The notes below the pieces were generated by a model. The model was given only the letters and a program-made list of their open reading frames with translations. It searched no databases and was not told the origin of the DNA. The position numbers and the translations under genes were made by a program. Below are positions 1-7,238 of a stretch of 12,975 bases of DNA, one piece after another. Within the stretch, counting starts at the first letter, position 1. The number at the start of each line of letters is the position of its first letter. Origin of the DNA: Aquificota bacterium. GTDB lineage: Bacteria > Aquificota > Aquificia > Aquificales > Hydrogenothermaceae. The DNA lies in the NCBI GenBank assembly GCA_013153795.1, contig JAADDV010000101.1:1-12975 (forward strand), read 5' to 3'.

Positions 1-1206
1 CTTATCAAAATAAAAGACATTGTTCCAGATAGTGAGGAAAACTCTGATAATCCTATAAACATAAAAGTTCAGTCCTTAAACAGAAAAATAAACCCTTCAG
101 ATATGTTTTTTAATAGCGGAAAACACAAAACAATCAAAATAGAAACAGAAGAAGGCTACGAAATAGAAGGAAGTTTTAACCATCCTGTTTTAACATGGAG
201 CTATGAAAACGGTAAACCTGTCTATAGATGGAAAACTTTAGACCAGATAAAAGCAGGAGATTATGTTGTAGTAAGTAGAAAAAACGATATAGACAGCAAG
301 CAGGATTTACTGACAGAAGAAGAAGCTCTACTTCTTGGTTCTTTAGTTGCTGAAGGATATGTATCAGATAAAAGAATTGGTTTTAACAATACAGATAAAG
401 AATATGCAAAGGCATTTGAAGAAGCTTTTGTTCCAACATACACAGATAAATACTGCAAATATGAAAGGAAACTAAAAAGTGGAAAAGAAATTATTGAATA
501 TCAAGTTCATGCATCAGCAGTTTTAGAAGATATAAAAGAAAAAGGCTTCACAGAAAAATCAGCAGATAAAGAAATTCCAGATATTGTTTTAAGGTCTTCA
601 AAGAAAATACAAAGAGCATTTTTAAAAGCTTTATTTGAAGGAGATGGAAGTGTTTACGAAACAGCAAGAGTAGTAAACATCTCCTATACCTCAAAAAGCA
701 AAAAACTTTTAAAACAGCTTCAGGTTCTCCTGCTAAACTTTGGAATAGTTTCAAGAATACATCCAGACAAACAAAACTTTAGGCTTATAATAAGCGGATA
801 TGAAAACATAAAACTCTTTAAAGAAAAAGTTGGATTTTTAGGAAAAAAACAGCAAAAACTTGAAAAACTTTTTGAAAGGATTTATCAGAAAAAGACAGCA
901 AACAGCAAAACAGATTTTATTCCATTTATTGCCCAGTATATAAGAGAAAAATACAAAGGAAAAGGATTTAATGAGTGGCTTTCTAAACACTCATTAGATA
1001 GATACGCAAAAATTGAAAAATACTGGGATAAACTTTCAAAAATCTTAGATGAAGAAGACAAAGCTTTACTAAAGGAGCTTTTACACAACAGATATTACTT
1101 TGCAAAGGTAAAATCTGTAGAAGAAACAGGAGAAAAAGTTGTTTACTCAATAAGAGTAAACAGCTCCTGCCACTCTTTTGTAGGAAACGGAATTATAAAT
1201 CACAAC
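1..1206 (+). other. GyrA intein with LAGLIDADG homing endonuclease domain (N-terminal residues outside window)
   Basis: This is a protein-splicing element within gyrA. The window opens inside splicing block A (LIKIKDIV), so probably only about 10-15 intein residues are missing. Block B is SFNHPV at 172-189, with Ser where Thr is usual in TxxH. Two LAGLIDADG helices are visible: LLLGSLVAEG (328-357, acidic residue Glu) and FLKALFEGDG (619-648, acidic residue Asp). Both catalytic acidic positions are filled, so the endonuclease may be active. Block F/G is SIRVNSSCHSFVGNG followed by IINHN. The penultimate His and terminal Asn (1201-1206) needed for Asn cyclisation are present, and the +1 extein nucleophile is Thr (1207). 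In-window length is 402 residues. Insertion directly before TEARL is the active-site Tyr position also used by mycobacterial GyrA inteins. There is no stop or frameshift, so splicing is probably functional. Confidence 0.95.
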
Positions 1207-3255
1207 ACTGAAGCCCGTCTTACAAAGCTTGCAATGGAAATGCTGGCAGATATAGATAAAAACACTGTTGATATGAAAGAAAACTTTGATGCTTCCCTTT
1301 TAGAACCTGAGGTTCTGCCAGCAAAATTCCCAAATCTTATATGCAACGGTTCTTCTGGTATTGCAGTAGGACTATCTACGAATATTCCGCCTCATAACTT
1401 TACAGAAGTTGCAGAAGCTTTAAAATATCTTGCAGAGTTTCCAAATGCCACGGTTGAAGAACTCTGCCAGTTTATAAAAGGTCCTGATTTTCCAACAGGA
1501 GGTATTCTTCTAACACCTCACAATGAAATAGTAAAAATCTACACAGACGGAAGAGGTTCAGTAACAGTAAAAGGAAAAGCAAGAATAGAAAGACTTCCAG
1601 GAAATAGACATAGAATAATCATCTATGAAATACCTTATCAGGTAAACAAAGTAGAGCTTATAAAAAGAATTGCAGAGCTTGTTAGAAAAGGACAGGAAAA
1701 AGGAATATCAGACCTTAGAGATGAGTCAGACAGAAATGGTATAAGAATAGTTGTAGAACTTAAAAGAGAAGCAGACCCAGAAAAAGTTTTAAAGAACCTA
1801 TACAGAAGAACCCAACTTCAAAAATCAATACCTATAAATCTAACTGTTTTAGTAGGAAAACAACCAAAAACATTAGATTTAAAAGGTATCCTCTGGGAGT
1901 TTATAAAACACCGAATAGAAGTTATAACAAGAAGAACCCTTTACGAGCTTGATAAAGCAGAAAGCAGACTTCATATAGTAGAAGGGCTCTTAAAAGCCCT
2001 TGAAAATGCAGACAGAGTAATAGAGATAGTCAGAGGCTCAAAAGATGTTTCTTCTGCAAGAGAGCTTTTAACAACAGAATTTCAGCTTTCAAACCCACAG
2101 GCGCAGGCAATCCTTGATATGAGACTCTCAAGATTTACAGCTCTTGAAAGTGACAAGCTTTATGCAGAAGCTGATGAACTTAGAGAAAGAATAGAAGGAT
2201 ACAAGAAAATCTTATCAAGTGAAGAAGAAAAGATAAACGTCTTTATAGAAGAAATTGATGAGCTTTTAGAAAAATACGGAGACGATAGAAGAACTGTTAT
2301 TTTAGAAAAAGAGGAAGCAGGTCTTACTTTTGAAGAAAAATACATAACAGCTGTTTTCAGCACTGGAAGAATAATAAACTACAAAATTGATGATGAAAAA
2401 GAGAAAGGAGAAGTCTACCAGAAAGTTCTAAATCAGGTTATATCTTCTGTAAGACCAGGAGAAAAACTTATTTCTATACAGGAACTGGAAACATCTACCC
2501 CTATATGCTTTATAACAAATGATGGTAAAGCTTACTGGTCATTAGGAGCAGACCTTCCAAAAGGAGAAGGAAATATAAATCTTAAAGAAGACAATCAAGA
2601 GATTGTTGGAACAGCATTCAAAGGAGAGGGAGACGAGGATAGGCTGTTTATTCTTACTAAAAATGGCATCATAAAAAGAATGTCCTATGAAGATATTTTC
2701 TATAAATCCCAGAACCACTCAATAATACCTCTTGCTGAAGAAGACGAAGTTGTTACGGCCTTTGCAGATGACCATCCTTCCTACATAGCTGTTTATACAA
2801 AGAAGGGAGATTTGTTGATGTTTGAAAGAAGCCAGGTAAGAGTTACAGGAGACAAAGCAAAAGGAGTAGAAGCAATAGACCTAGATGAAGGAGATGAGGT
2901 AAGGGGAGGCTTCCTTATAAACAGCGAGGATTACATACTCACAATAACCGAGAAAGGATATACAAAACTTGTCAGAAAAGAAGAGTTTTACACAAAAGAT
3001 GGAAAAGTTAAGAAAAGAGCCCAAAAAGGTTTAATGGCTGTAAAACTTTCTAAAGGGGATTGGCTTTCTGTCGCAACATCTGTAAATATTGGAGATACTC
3101 TTTACCTATCAACAGAAAACGGAAGAATATTTAAGCTTATTGTAGATGAAAATAAAATTCCTACAGCAAAAAGAACAGCGATGGGAGAACCTCTTTTAAA
3201 AATGGAGGGTGATAAGGTAGTAAGAGTTGTAAAGCCTAAAATTAGGGACAAATAG
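1..3255 (+). CDS. gyrA: DNA gyrase/topoisomerase IIA subunit A with in-frame intein (5' partial)
   Basis: The frame is open from base 1, so the N-terminal extein and start codon lie upstream. Bases 1-1206 encode an intein. From 1207 the sequence is GyrA, starting TEARL, which normally follows the catalytic Tyr. Next come the FDASLLEPEVLPAKFPNL and NGSSGIAVGLSTNIPPHN blocks (about 1285-1395), which are diagnostic of GyrA/ParC breakage-reunion domains. A coiled-coil/tower region follows, and from about 2338 a C-terminal DNA-wrapping domain in which I count six beta-pinwheel repeats. The C-extein is 682 residues, near the length expected for a GyrA of about 800 residues. The enzyme passes one duplex through another with ATP, together with GyrB (not in the window). 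Oddity: the canonical GyrA box (QRRGGKG type) is absent from its usual place after the first blade, about 2401-2436. A weak echo, KKRAQKG, occurs in the fifth repeat (3010-3030). A topoisomerase IV-like activity is therefore possible. The identification as a GyrA-type subunit is secure. Confidence 0.96.
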   Translation, partial: LIKIKDIVPDSEENSDNPINIKVQSLNRKINPSDMFFNSGKHKTIKIETEEGYEIEGSFNHPVLTWSYENGKPVYRWKTLDQIKAGDYVVVSRKNDIDSKQDLLTEEEALLLGSLVAEGYVSDKRIGFNNTDKEYAKAFEEAFVPTYTDKYCKYERKLKSGKEIIEYQVHASAVLEDIKEKGFTEKSADKEIPDIVLRSSKKIQRAFLKALFEGDGSVYETARVVNISYTSKSKKLLKQLQVLLLNFGIVSRIHPDKQNFRLIISGYENIKLFKEKVGFLGKKQQKLEKLFERIYQKKTANSKTDFIPFIAQYIREKYKGKGFNEWLSKHSLDRYAKIEKYWDKLSKILDEEDKALLKELLHNRYYFAKVKSVEETGEKVVYSIRVNSSCHSFVGNGIINHNTEARLTKLAMEMLADIDKNTVDMKENFDASLLEPEVLPAKFPNLICNGSSGIAVGLSTNIPPHNFTEVAEALKYLAEFPNATVEELCQFIKGPDFPTGGILLTPHNEIVKIYTDGRGSVTVKGKARIERLPGNRHRIIIYEIPYQVNKVELIKRIAELVRKGQEKGISDLRDESDRNGIRIVVELKREADPEKVLKNLYRRTQLQKSIPINLTVLVGKQPKTLDLKGILWEFIKHRIEVITRRTLYELDKAESRLHIVEGLLKALENADRVIEIVRGSKDVSSARELLTTEFQLSNPQAQAILDMRLSRFTALESDKLYAEADELRERIEGYKKILSSEEEKINVFIEEIDELLEKYGDDRRTVILEKEEAGLTFEEKYITAVFSTGRIINYKIDDEKEKGEVYQKVLNQVISSVRPGEKLISIQELETSTPICFITNDGKAYWSLGADLPKGEGNINLKEDNQEIVGTAFKGEGDEDRLFILTKNGIIKRMSYEDIFYKSQNHSIIPLAEEDEVVTAFADDHPSYIAVYTKKGDLLMFERSQVRVTGDKAKGVEAIDLDEGDEVRGGFLINSEDYILTITEKGYTKLVRKEEFYTKDGKVKKRAQKGLMAVKLSKGDWLSVATSVNIGDTLYLSTENGRIFKLIVDENKIPTAKRTAMGEPLLKMEGDKVVRVVKPKIRDK

Positions 3256-3274
3256 AGAGTAAAATTATTTAAAG

Positions 3275-3305
3275 CTCCTGAACAAAAATTTGTTCAGGAG
3301 TTTTT
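3275..3305 (+). terminator. Rho-independent terminator of gyrA
   Basis: A perfect 12-bp stem (CTCCTGAACAAA paired with TTTGTTCAGGAG, 3275-3286 and 3289-3300) closes on a 2-base loop, which would open to a larger loop in RNA. A run of five T follows. It lies 20 bases after the gyrA stop codon. Confidence 0.9.
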
Positions 3306-3845
3306 ACATAAACGAAAAAGATTTTAAAAACTGACATAATGATGTAAAATAGTTTCACAGTTTTTATTGTGGTTTCTTGAAAGAAGAATAAGAAAAAGGC
3401 GAGCATTTTAGAAATTTAAAAAAATATGATATAAATCATATTTAATTTTTCCCAAAATTTTTGATAAAAGTGGACTAAGATTTTTGTAAACTTTTGAAAA
3501 ATAAAGAAAATTCAAATTATAAGCTGATAACAAAGCGATATGGTTTGTGAGGCATATCGAAAATTGGGAAATGCTTGAGCATCAAGCTTTAGAAGGAAAT
3601 GAAAAGGATTATTGCAAATTAATTGCATTTGCAAAATGCTCGCTAACCATATTAAATACAGGCTCTTGCTCTTACCCACTTTGGAAACTGGTCTAAATCC
3701 TTAACCAAGTAAAGCTTTTATGTTAAGCGTTAGTTTGATGTTTTTGTATAAATTGTTAGTTTAGAATTCATCCCAATTTTTGGAGGTATTGCAGCTCTTA
3801 TCAAAGAAATTTTGTTACAAATTGTTGAAAATATCTTTTTAAAAA
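3306..3845. other. Gene-poor 540-bp stretch with inverted repeats
   Basis: I find no recognisable gene, tRNA, tmRNA, SRP RNA or RNase P RNA here. It separates gyrA from the converging mod operon and is long for this compact genome. Structure seen: an 11-bp inverted repeat (GCGAGCATTTT at 3399-3409, AAAATGCTCGC at 3633-3643); an 8-bp pair (ATATGGTT at 3539-3546, AACCATAT at 3645-3652); a 10-bp pair (AAAATTGGGA at 3560-3569, TCCCAATTTT at 3771-3780); a 7-bp hairpin (CGATATG/CATATCG, 3536-3559); and an 8-bp hairpin (TTGCAAAT/ATTTGCAA, 3612-3634). Part of it (3523-3696) is an open frame. It may be a structured RNA, a small decayed element or eroded coding sequence; the sequence alone does not decide. 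Confidence 0.5.
3571..3696 (+). CDS. Doubtful 41-codon ORF (possible small protein or gene remnant)
   Basis: The frame is open from 3523 (after a TAA) to a TAA at 3694-3696. The first ATG is at 3571, preceded only by a weak TTGGGA. The open stretch reads like protein (AIWFVRHIENWEMLEHQALE, later AFAKCSLTILNTGSCSYPLW), with three Cys and mixed polarity, unlike the low-complexity sequence before it. I do not recognise the family. A second protein-like tail, LEFIPIFGGIAALIKEIL, runs in another frame to a stop at 3854-3856, so the two may be remnants of one frameshifted gene. Chance, or an RNA that happens to lack stops, are equally possible explanations. Confidence 0.2.
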   Translation: MLEHQALEGNEKDYCKLIAFAKCSLTILNTGSCSYPLWKLV

Positions 3846-4721
3846 TCAAGAATTAATTTTAAAAATAATTGGATTAAAAGCTTTTACTGCTATAAGGAGT
3901 TTGTCTCCGATTTTTATGTTTTTTATCTCTTCTTCGGTAGCGATAACACGGATTATGTTATTTCCAACAGCAACTGTAAGGACATAAACTATGTCCTCTT
4001 TTTTTATACTTAAAACTTCCCCTGTAAATTTTACTTTTCCTGATATTCTATTTTCTAGGAAAACCTCCTCTGGAGAACCTTCTTTTAAAATTTTTCCGTT
4101 TTTTATGTAGATAACTTTATTAGAAAGCTTGAAAATCTCTGAATAATCGTGACTTACAAGGAATGTTGTGAGTTTAAACTGTTTGTGAATGTTTGCTATT
4201 TCTTCTTGCAGAATATGCCTTGTTTTTATATCTAAAGCAGATAAAGGCTCATCTAAAAGAAGAATTTCAGGTTTTCGTGCTATAGCCCTTGCAAGGGCAA
4301 CTCTTTGTTTTTGTCCTCCAGAGAGGGTTTGGGGCTTTCTGTTTTTTAAAGCCTTTAAATCTATAAGTTCTAAAAGGTTTTCCAAAAATTTTTTATCCTT
4401 TTTTTCCATAGCAAAAAGGATATTTTCTTCAACAGTCATATTTGGAAAAAGTGCATAATCTTGAAAAACAAAACCTATTTTTCTTTTTTGAGGAGGTAGA
4501 TTTATTTTTGCTGTGCTGTCAAACCACACTTGGTTGTCAACTTTAATATATCCCTCATCTGGCTTCTCTAACCCTGCAAGTATCCTTAAAAATGTTGTTT
4601 TCCCTGCTCCAGACTCTCCAAAAACGGTTACAAAATCTCCCTTTTTAGCAGAAGTTTTTATTTTTAGGTTCATTTCCCCTGTATGGGAAAAGAGCTTTTT
4701 TTCAATATCAATCTCAATCAT
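3846..4721 (-). CDS. modC: Molybdate ABC transporter ATP-binding protein ModC
   Basis: This is the cytoplasmic ATPase that powers molybdate (or tungstate) import through ModB. The 291 residues hold a full ABC domain: Walker A GESGAGKTT (35-43), Q-loop FQDYALFP (Q87), signature LSGGQ (133-137), Walker B ILLLDE (153-158) and H-loop His191 (SHD). The C-terminal part (about 228-290) is a single Mop/TOBE domain, the oxyanion-sensing module typical of ModC. Length is slightly below the 350 or so of E. coli ModC, which carries two Mop repeats. Its ATG overlaps the modB stop by four bases (ATGA), indicating translational coupling. It is the last gene of the operon. No convincing terminator follows it. 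Confidence 0.93.
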   Translation of the reverse strand: MIEIDIEKKLFSHTGEMNLKIKTSAKKGDFVTVFGESGAGKTTFLRILAGLEKPDEGYIKVDNQVWFDSTAKINLPPQKRKIGFVFQDYALFPNMTVEENILFAMEKKDKKFLENLLELIDLKALKNRKPQTLSGGQKQRVALARAIARKPEILLLDEPLSALDIKTRHILQEEIANIHKQFKLTTFLVSHDYSEIFKLSNKVIYIKNGKILKEGSPEEVFLENRISGKVKFTGEVLSIKKEDIVYVLTVAVGNNIIRVIATEEEIKNIKIGDKLLIAVKAFNPIIFKINS

Positions 4722-5398
4722 AGCTTATCTGCCTTTAGAAAGTTTCTATTTACTGTATATACAACAAGAAGAACAAAAAATGTTATTAAAAGAAGCACAA
4801 AGGCATACTTATGAGCCTGTTGATAGTTTAGACTTTCTACTTCTTCGTATATTGCAATAGAAGCAACTTTCGTTTCCCCAGGGATTGAACCTCCTATCAT
4901 AAGGACAACGCCAAACTCTCCTATAGTGTGGGCAAATGTCAGGACTAGCCCTGTGAGAATAGATGATTTTATATTTGGCAAAATCACTTTAAAAAGGGTT
5001 TCTAATTTGCTTTTTCCAAGGGTATAAGCCGCTTCTATAATAGATTTAGGCACAGAAGAAAAACCTGATTGAATGGGATGTACCATAAAAGGAAGACTGT
5101 AAATAATAGAAGCAACAACAAGTCCTTCAAAAGAAAATATAAGCTTCAAGCCAAGGTATTTTTCTACAAAACTTCCAAGAAAACTGTCAGGAGAAAATAC
5201 AAGAAGAAGGTAGAATCCTAAAACTGTAGGAGGTAGAACAAGAGGTAAGCTCACAATAGCTTCTAAAACAGGCTTTAGCTTAAAACGGGAATAAGCTAAA
5301 AAATAAGCAACAGGAAGTCCAATAAAAAATAAAAAAAATGTTGTTAAAAAGGCAAGTTTAAAAGTTATATAAAGAGTTTGATAAAACTCATCCATCAA
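4718..5398 (-). CDS. modB: Molybdate ABC transporter permease ModB
   Basis: This inner-membrane channel subunit is 226 residues, the normal ModB length, with about five or six hydrophobic segments. The SLPLVLPPTVLGFYLL stretch (50-66) is characteristic of ModB. The EAA loop that docks onto ModC is at 122-141 (EAAYTLGKSK then VILP). The GEFGVVLMIGG motif in the penultimate membrane segment is also typical. The protein begins Met-Met, and either Met may be the start. The gene overlaps the upstream molbindin gene by 11 bases and modC by four, so the three are translationally coupled. Substrate is assigned from family and neighbours; tungstate cannot be excluded. Confidence 0.93.
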   Translation of the reverse strand: MMDEFYQTLYITFKLAFLTTFFLFFIGLPVAYFLAYSRFKLKPVLEAIVSLPLVLPPTVLGFYLLLVFSPDSFLGSFVEKYLGLKLIFSFEGLVVASIIYSLPFMVHPIQSGFSSVPKSIIEAAYTLGKSKLETLFKVILPNIKSSILTGLVLTFAHTIGEFGVVLMIGGSIPGETKVASIAIYEEVESLNYQQAHKYAFVLLLITFFVLLVVYTVNRNFLKADKL

Positions 5399-5798
5399 CT
5401 ATCTCCATTATAGAAACTTCATTTGCTTTGATAAATGCTTCTACTTTTTCTCCCTCTTTTAGGTTAAGTCTTTCTGCTGAAGCTGTTGTTATTATAGATG
5501 TTATGTATGTGTTATTGAACAGAAGTTTTAGCTCTGTGAGGATTTTTCCTTTTTTTATTTTTTTTATCCTGCATTTTATCCTGTTTGACAGACTTATTTC
5601 TCCTTTAATGATCTTTCCGATAGAAACCTCTGTTTCTTTAAACAGGATAAAAACTTGATTTCCTTCTTTTAGATAGGAAGACGTTTCTGGCGTTTCAAGG
5701 ACAATAGCTCTAAAGTTTTGGTTGTCTATTTCTACGTCTACTATGGATATATTTTCTGCCGATTGAATATGTTTGATTGTTCCTTTTAGTTTATTCAT
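5388..5798 (-). CDS. Two-Mop-domain molbindin (ModG-like)
   Basis: The 136 residues consist of two tandem Mop (TOBE-fold) domains with no DNA-binding or ATPase part. The second, about residues 68-133, is the better match to the family (SLSNRIKCRIKKI, then TASAERLNLKEG, then AFIKANEVSIM). The first, about 3-62, is more divergent (LKGTIKHI, then YLKEGNQVFILF, then ETEVSIGKI). Free-standing di-Mop proteins such as Azotobacter ModG bind and store molybdate in the cytoplasm, so a molybdate buffer or sensor role is likely. Position between modA and modB, with overlaps of 8 and 11 bases, supports this. It is not a ModE regulator, because the helix-turn-helix part is absent. The family assignment is firm; the storage role is inferred. 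Confidence 0.85.
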   Translation of the reverse strand: MNKLKGTIKHIQSAENISIVDVEIDNQNFRAIVLETPETSSYLKEGNQVFILFKETEVSIGKIIKGEISLSNRIKCRIKKIKKGKILTELKLLFNNTYITSIITTASAERLNLKEGEKVEAFIKANEVSIMEIVDG

Positions 5799-6537
5799 CT
5801 TTTGGTAATGTATAACCGTATTTTTTTAGTATATCTTTAGCTTCTTTTGAGAATAGAAACTCAAAAAACTTTTTGGAGGTTTCTAGATTTTTTGTATTTT
5901 TCAGAATCACAGCCCCTTGTTTTATAGGCTCATAAGTTTTTTTGTCTATTTCTATCCAGTGTCCTTTATTTTTCATTTTAGGCGCTAAAACTATGGACTT
6001 TGCTGTAAATCCGATATCCACAAGACCTCTGTGTATATACTGGGAAGTCTGGGATATACTTTCCCCAAAAACCAGTTTATTTTTTACATCTTTGTATATT
6101 TTGTAGTGCTTTAACACATTTATACTTTCTCTTCCATAAGGGGCTGTTTTTGGATTTGCAACAGCTACTTTCTTTATAAAAGGTTCTTTAAGTTGTTTTA
6201 TGTTTTCTATCTTTATGTTTTTTGTTGTCCATAGAACAAGAGTTCCATATGCGTAAACCTTTGGTTTTCCTACTGTTTTATTATTTTTGTACAGAAAAAG
6301 GGGATACTTCATATCTGCTGATATAAAAATATCATATGGAGCTCCTTTTAATATCTGGGCAGCTAATTTTCCTGAAGAAGATATAACTGTTTTTACATGA
6401 ATTTCTGGATATTTTTTTTCAAAGGCTTTTTTTATCTCATTTACTGCAAACTGGGTATTTGCTGCAGCTGCTATCAGTAGAGTCTTCCCAAAAGAAAAAC
6501 TAAAAAAAAGCAGAAAAGCAAGAAAAATTTTTACCAT
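5791..6537 (-). CDS. modA: Molybdate-binding periplasmic protein ModA
   Basis: This periplasmic oxyanion receptor delivers molybdate to ModB. A 17-residue signal peptide (Met-Val-Lys then a Phe/Leu-rich core ending FSFG) precedes the mature start near Lys18. Family features are the N-terminal LLIAAAANTQ strand-loop, SSSGKLAAQI (53-62) with GAPYDIFISAD (65-75), KTAPYGR (about 134-140), and GESISQTSQYIHRG followed by DIGFTAKS. Length (248) is typical. In the first oxyanion loop, Ala occupies the positions around 24-26 where E. coli ModA has a ligand Ser. Its start overlaps the preceding stop (TAATG), and AAAGGAG lies 7 bases upstream. Substrate could be molybdate, tungstate or both. Confidence 0.92.
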   Translation of the reverse strand: MVKIFLAFLLFFSFSFGKTLLIAAAANTQFAVNEIKKAFEKKYPEIHVKTVISSSGKLAAQILKGAPYDIFISADMKYPLFLYKNNKTVGKPKVYAYGTLVLWTTKNIKIENIKQLKEPFIKKVAVANPKTAPYGRESINVLKHYKIYKDVKNKLVFGESISQTSQYIHRGLVDIGFTAKSIVLAPKMKNKGHWIEIDKKTYEPIKQGAVILKNTKNLETSKKFFEFLFSKEAKDILKKYGYTLPKDE

Positions 6538-7082
6538 TATATCTCCTTTAAAATCTTAGCTACTAGAGGATTTTGAACAATACTTTCTGCAACTAAAGCG
6601 TTTAATATATACAAAATAACAAACAGACTTATATAAGCAAGTATTCTCTTACTGGGAATGGAAAAGTTTTTAAAAGCTATATAAAGTAAATACAAACTAT
6701 ATAAAAGCCCTAACGAGCTTAATGGCCTAAGAATTTGATGTATATCTACAATATCTGAAATCCATATAGCTGTAGATGAAAAAACAGTAATTTTAAAAAA
6801 CGTAAAAAAGTTTCCTTCTTTTTCAAAAAAAGAAAGTATATAAGCAAAAATATAAACGCAAATAATATCAAGAACATATGTTGTTATACAATAAAGAATT
6901 GTTTTTCCGATAGAAATATTTTCAATTATAAACATACTATAAAAAGAAAGAATAGGACCTATAAGAGCAAGAGTAAGCATATATCTTAATGTGAAGGAGT
7001 AGCTTAGTTTTTCTATAAAATCTTTTTGTAAAAAATCTTTTGGTTTTAATAAAATACTAAAGGCAAGTTTTAAAATATTCAT
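6537..7082 (-). CDS. Yip1-family-like integral membrane protein
   Basis: The 181 residues begin with a short cytoplasmic segment in which LLKPKDFLQK resembles the start of Yip1-type proteins (a Pro-Lys-x-Phe-Phe kind of motif). Four or five hydrophobic segments follow at about 35-57, 62-85, 98-115, 122-138 and 148-166. I saw no catalytic residues. The gene is first in the mod operon and its TAA shares a base with the modA ATG, so it is cotranscribed with molybdate uptake. No role in transport is established for this family in bacteria; a membrane-organisation or assembly role would be a guess. A weak AGGA precedes the start. The family call is moderate, resting on hydropathy and the N-terminal motif. 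Confidence 0.6.
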   Translation of the reverse strand: MNILKLAFSILLKPKDFLQKDFIEKLSYSFTLRYMLTLALIGPILSFYSMFIIENISIGKTILYCITTYVLDIICVYIFAYILSFFEKEGNFFTFFKITVFSSTAIWISDIVDIHQILRPLSSLGLLYSLYLLYIAFKNFSIPSKRILAYISLFVILYILNALVAESIVQNPLVAKILKEI

Positions 7083-7238
7083 ACGAAATTTCCTGTTTTT
7101 ATTTAAATATTATAATCTGAAGTAATATATTTGTATGTTAAAATGTTTGAAATACAATATAAATTGTCCATTATCAATGTCTATATTTCATATCAGCCTA
7201 TATAGTGTAAAAAAATAATATTTCTTTAGGGTAAAAGA
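7083..7238. promoter_or_regulatory. Divergent promoter region between the mod operon and the CopD/hemerythrin operon
   Basis: These 156 very AT-rich bases separate two divergent operons and must hold both promoters. For the minus-strand operon a consensus -10, TATAAT (7109-7114 on the minus strand), lies 27 bases before the start codon, but the -35 is poor. For the plus strand a TATAGT is seen at 7201-7206, also without a convincing -35. I found no clear ModE box and no clean TTGAT-N4-ATCAA (FNR/NnrR-type) palindrome; only a half-like TTATCAAT occurs near 7171-7178. Confidence 0.45.

Noticed and set aside
261..1088. Short minus-strand open frames opposite the intein (also 2160-2363 opposite GyrA)
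   Set aside because: They mirror Lys/Glu-rich coding sequence as Phe/Ser/Leu-rich translations and show no independent coding signal.
3399..3643. MITE or insertion sequence bounded by the 11-bp inverted repeat
   Set aside because: No target-site duplication flanks the repeats, no transposase-like sequence lies inside, and no second copy is in the window. Kept only as an unexplained structure.
4189..4860. Open frames on the plus strand opposite modC and modB
   Set aside because: They are antisense to well-supported genes with full motifs, are compositionally biased (Ser/Phe/Leu-rich), and have no ribosome binding site.
5388..5798. ModE-type molybdate regulator
   Set aside because: The protein has only two Mop domains; there is no helix-turn-helix region and no open frame for one upstream.
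7083..7238. ModE box or FNR/NnrR-type operator
   Set aside because: Only half-site-like TTATCAAT was found; no full palindrome of either type could be supported.
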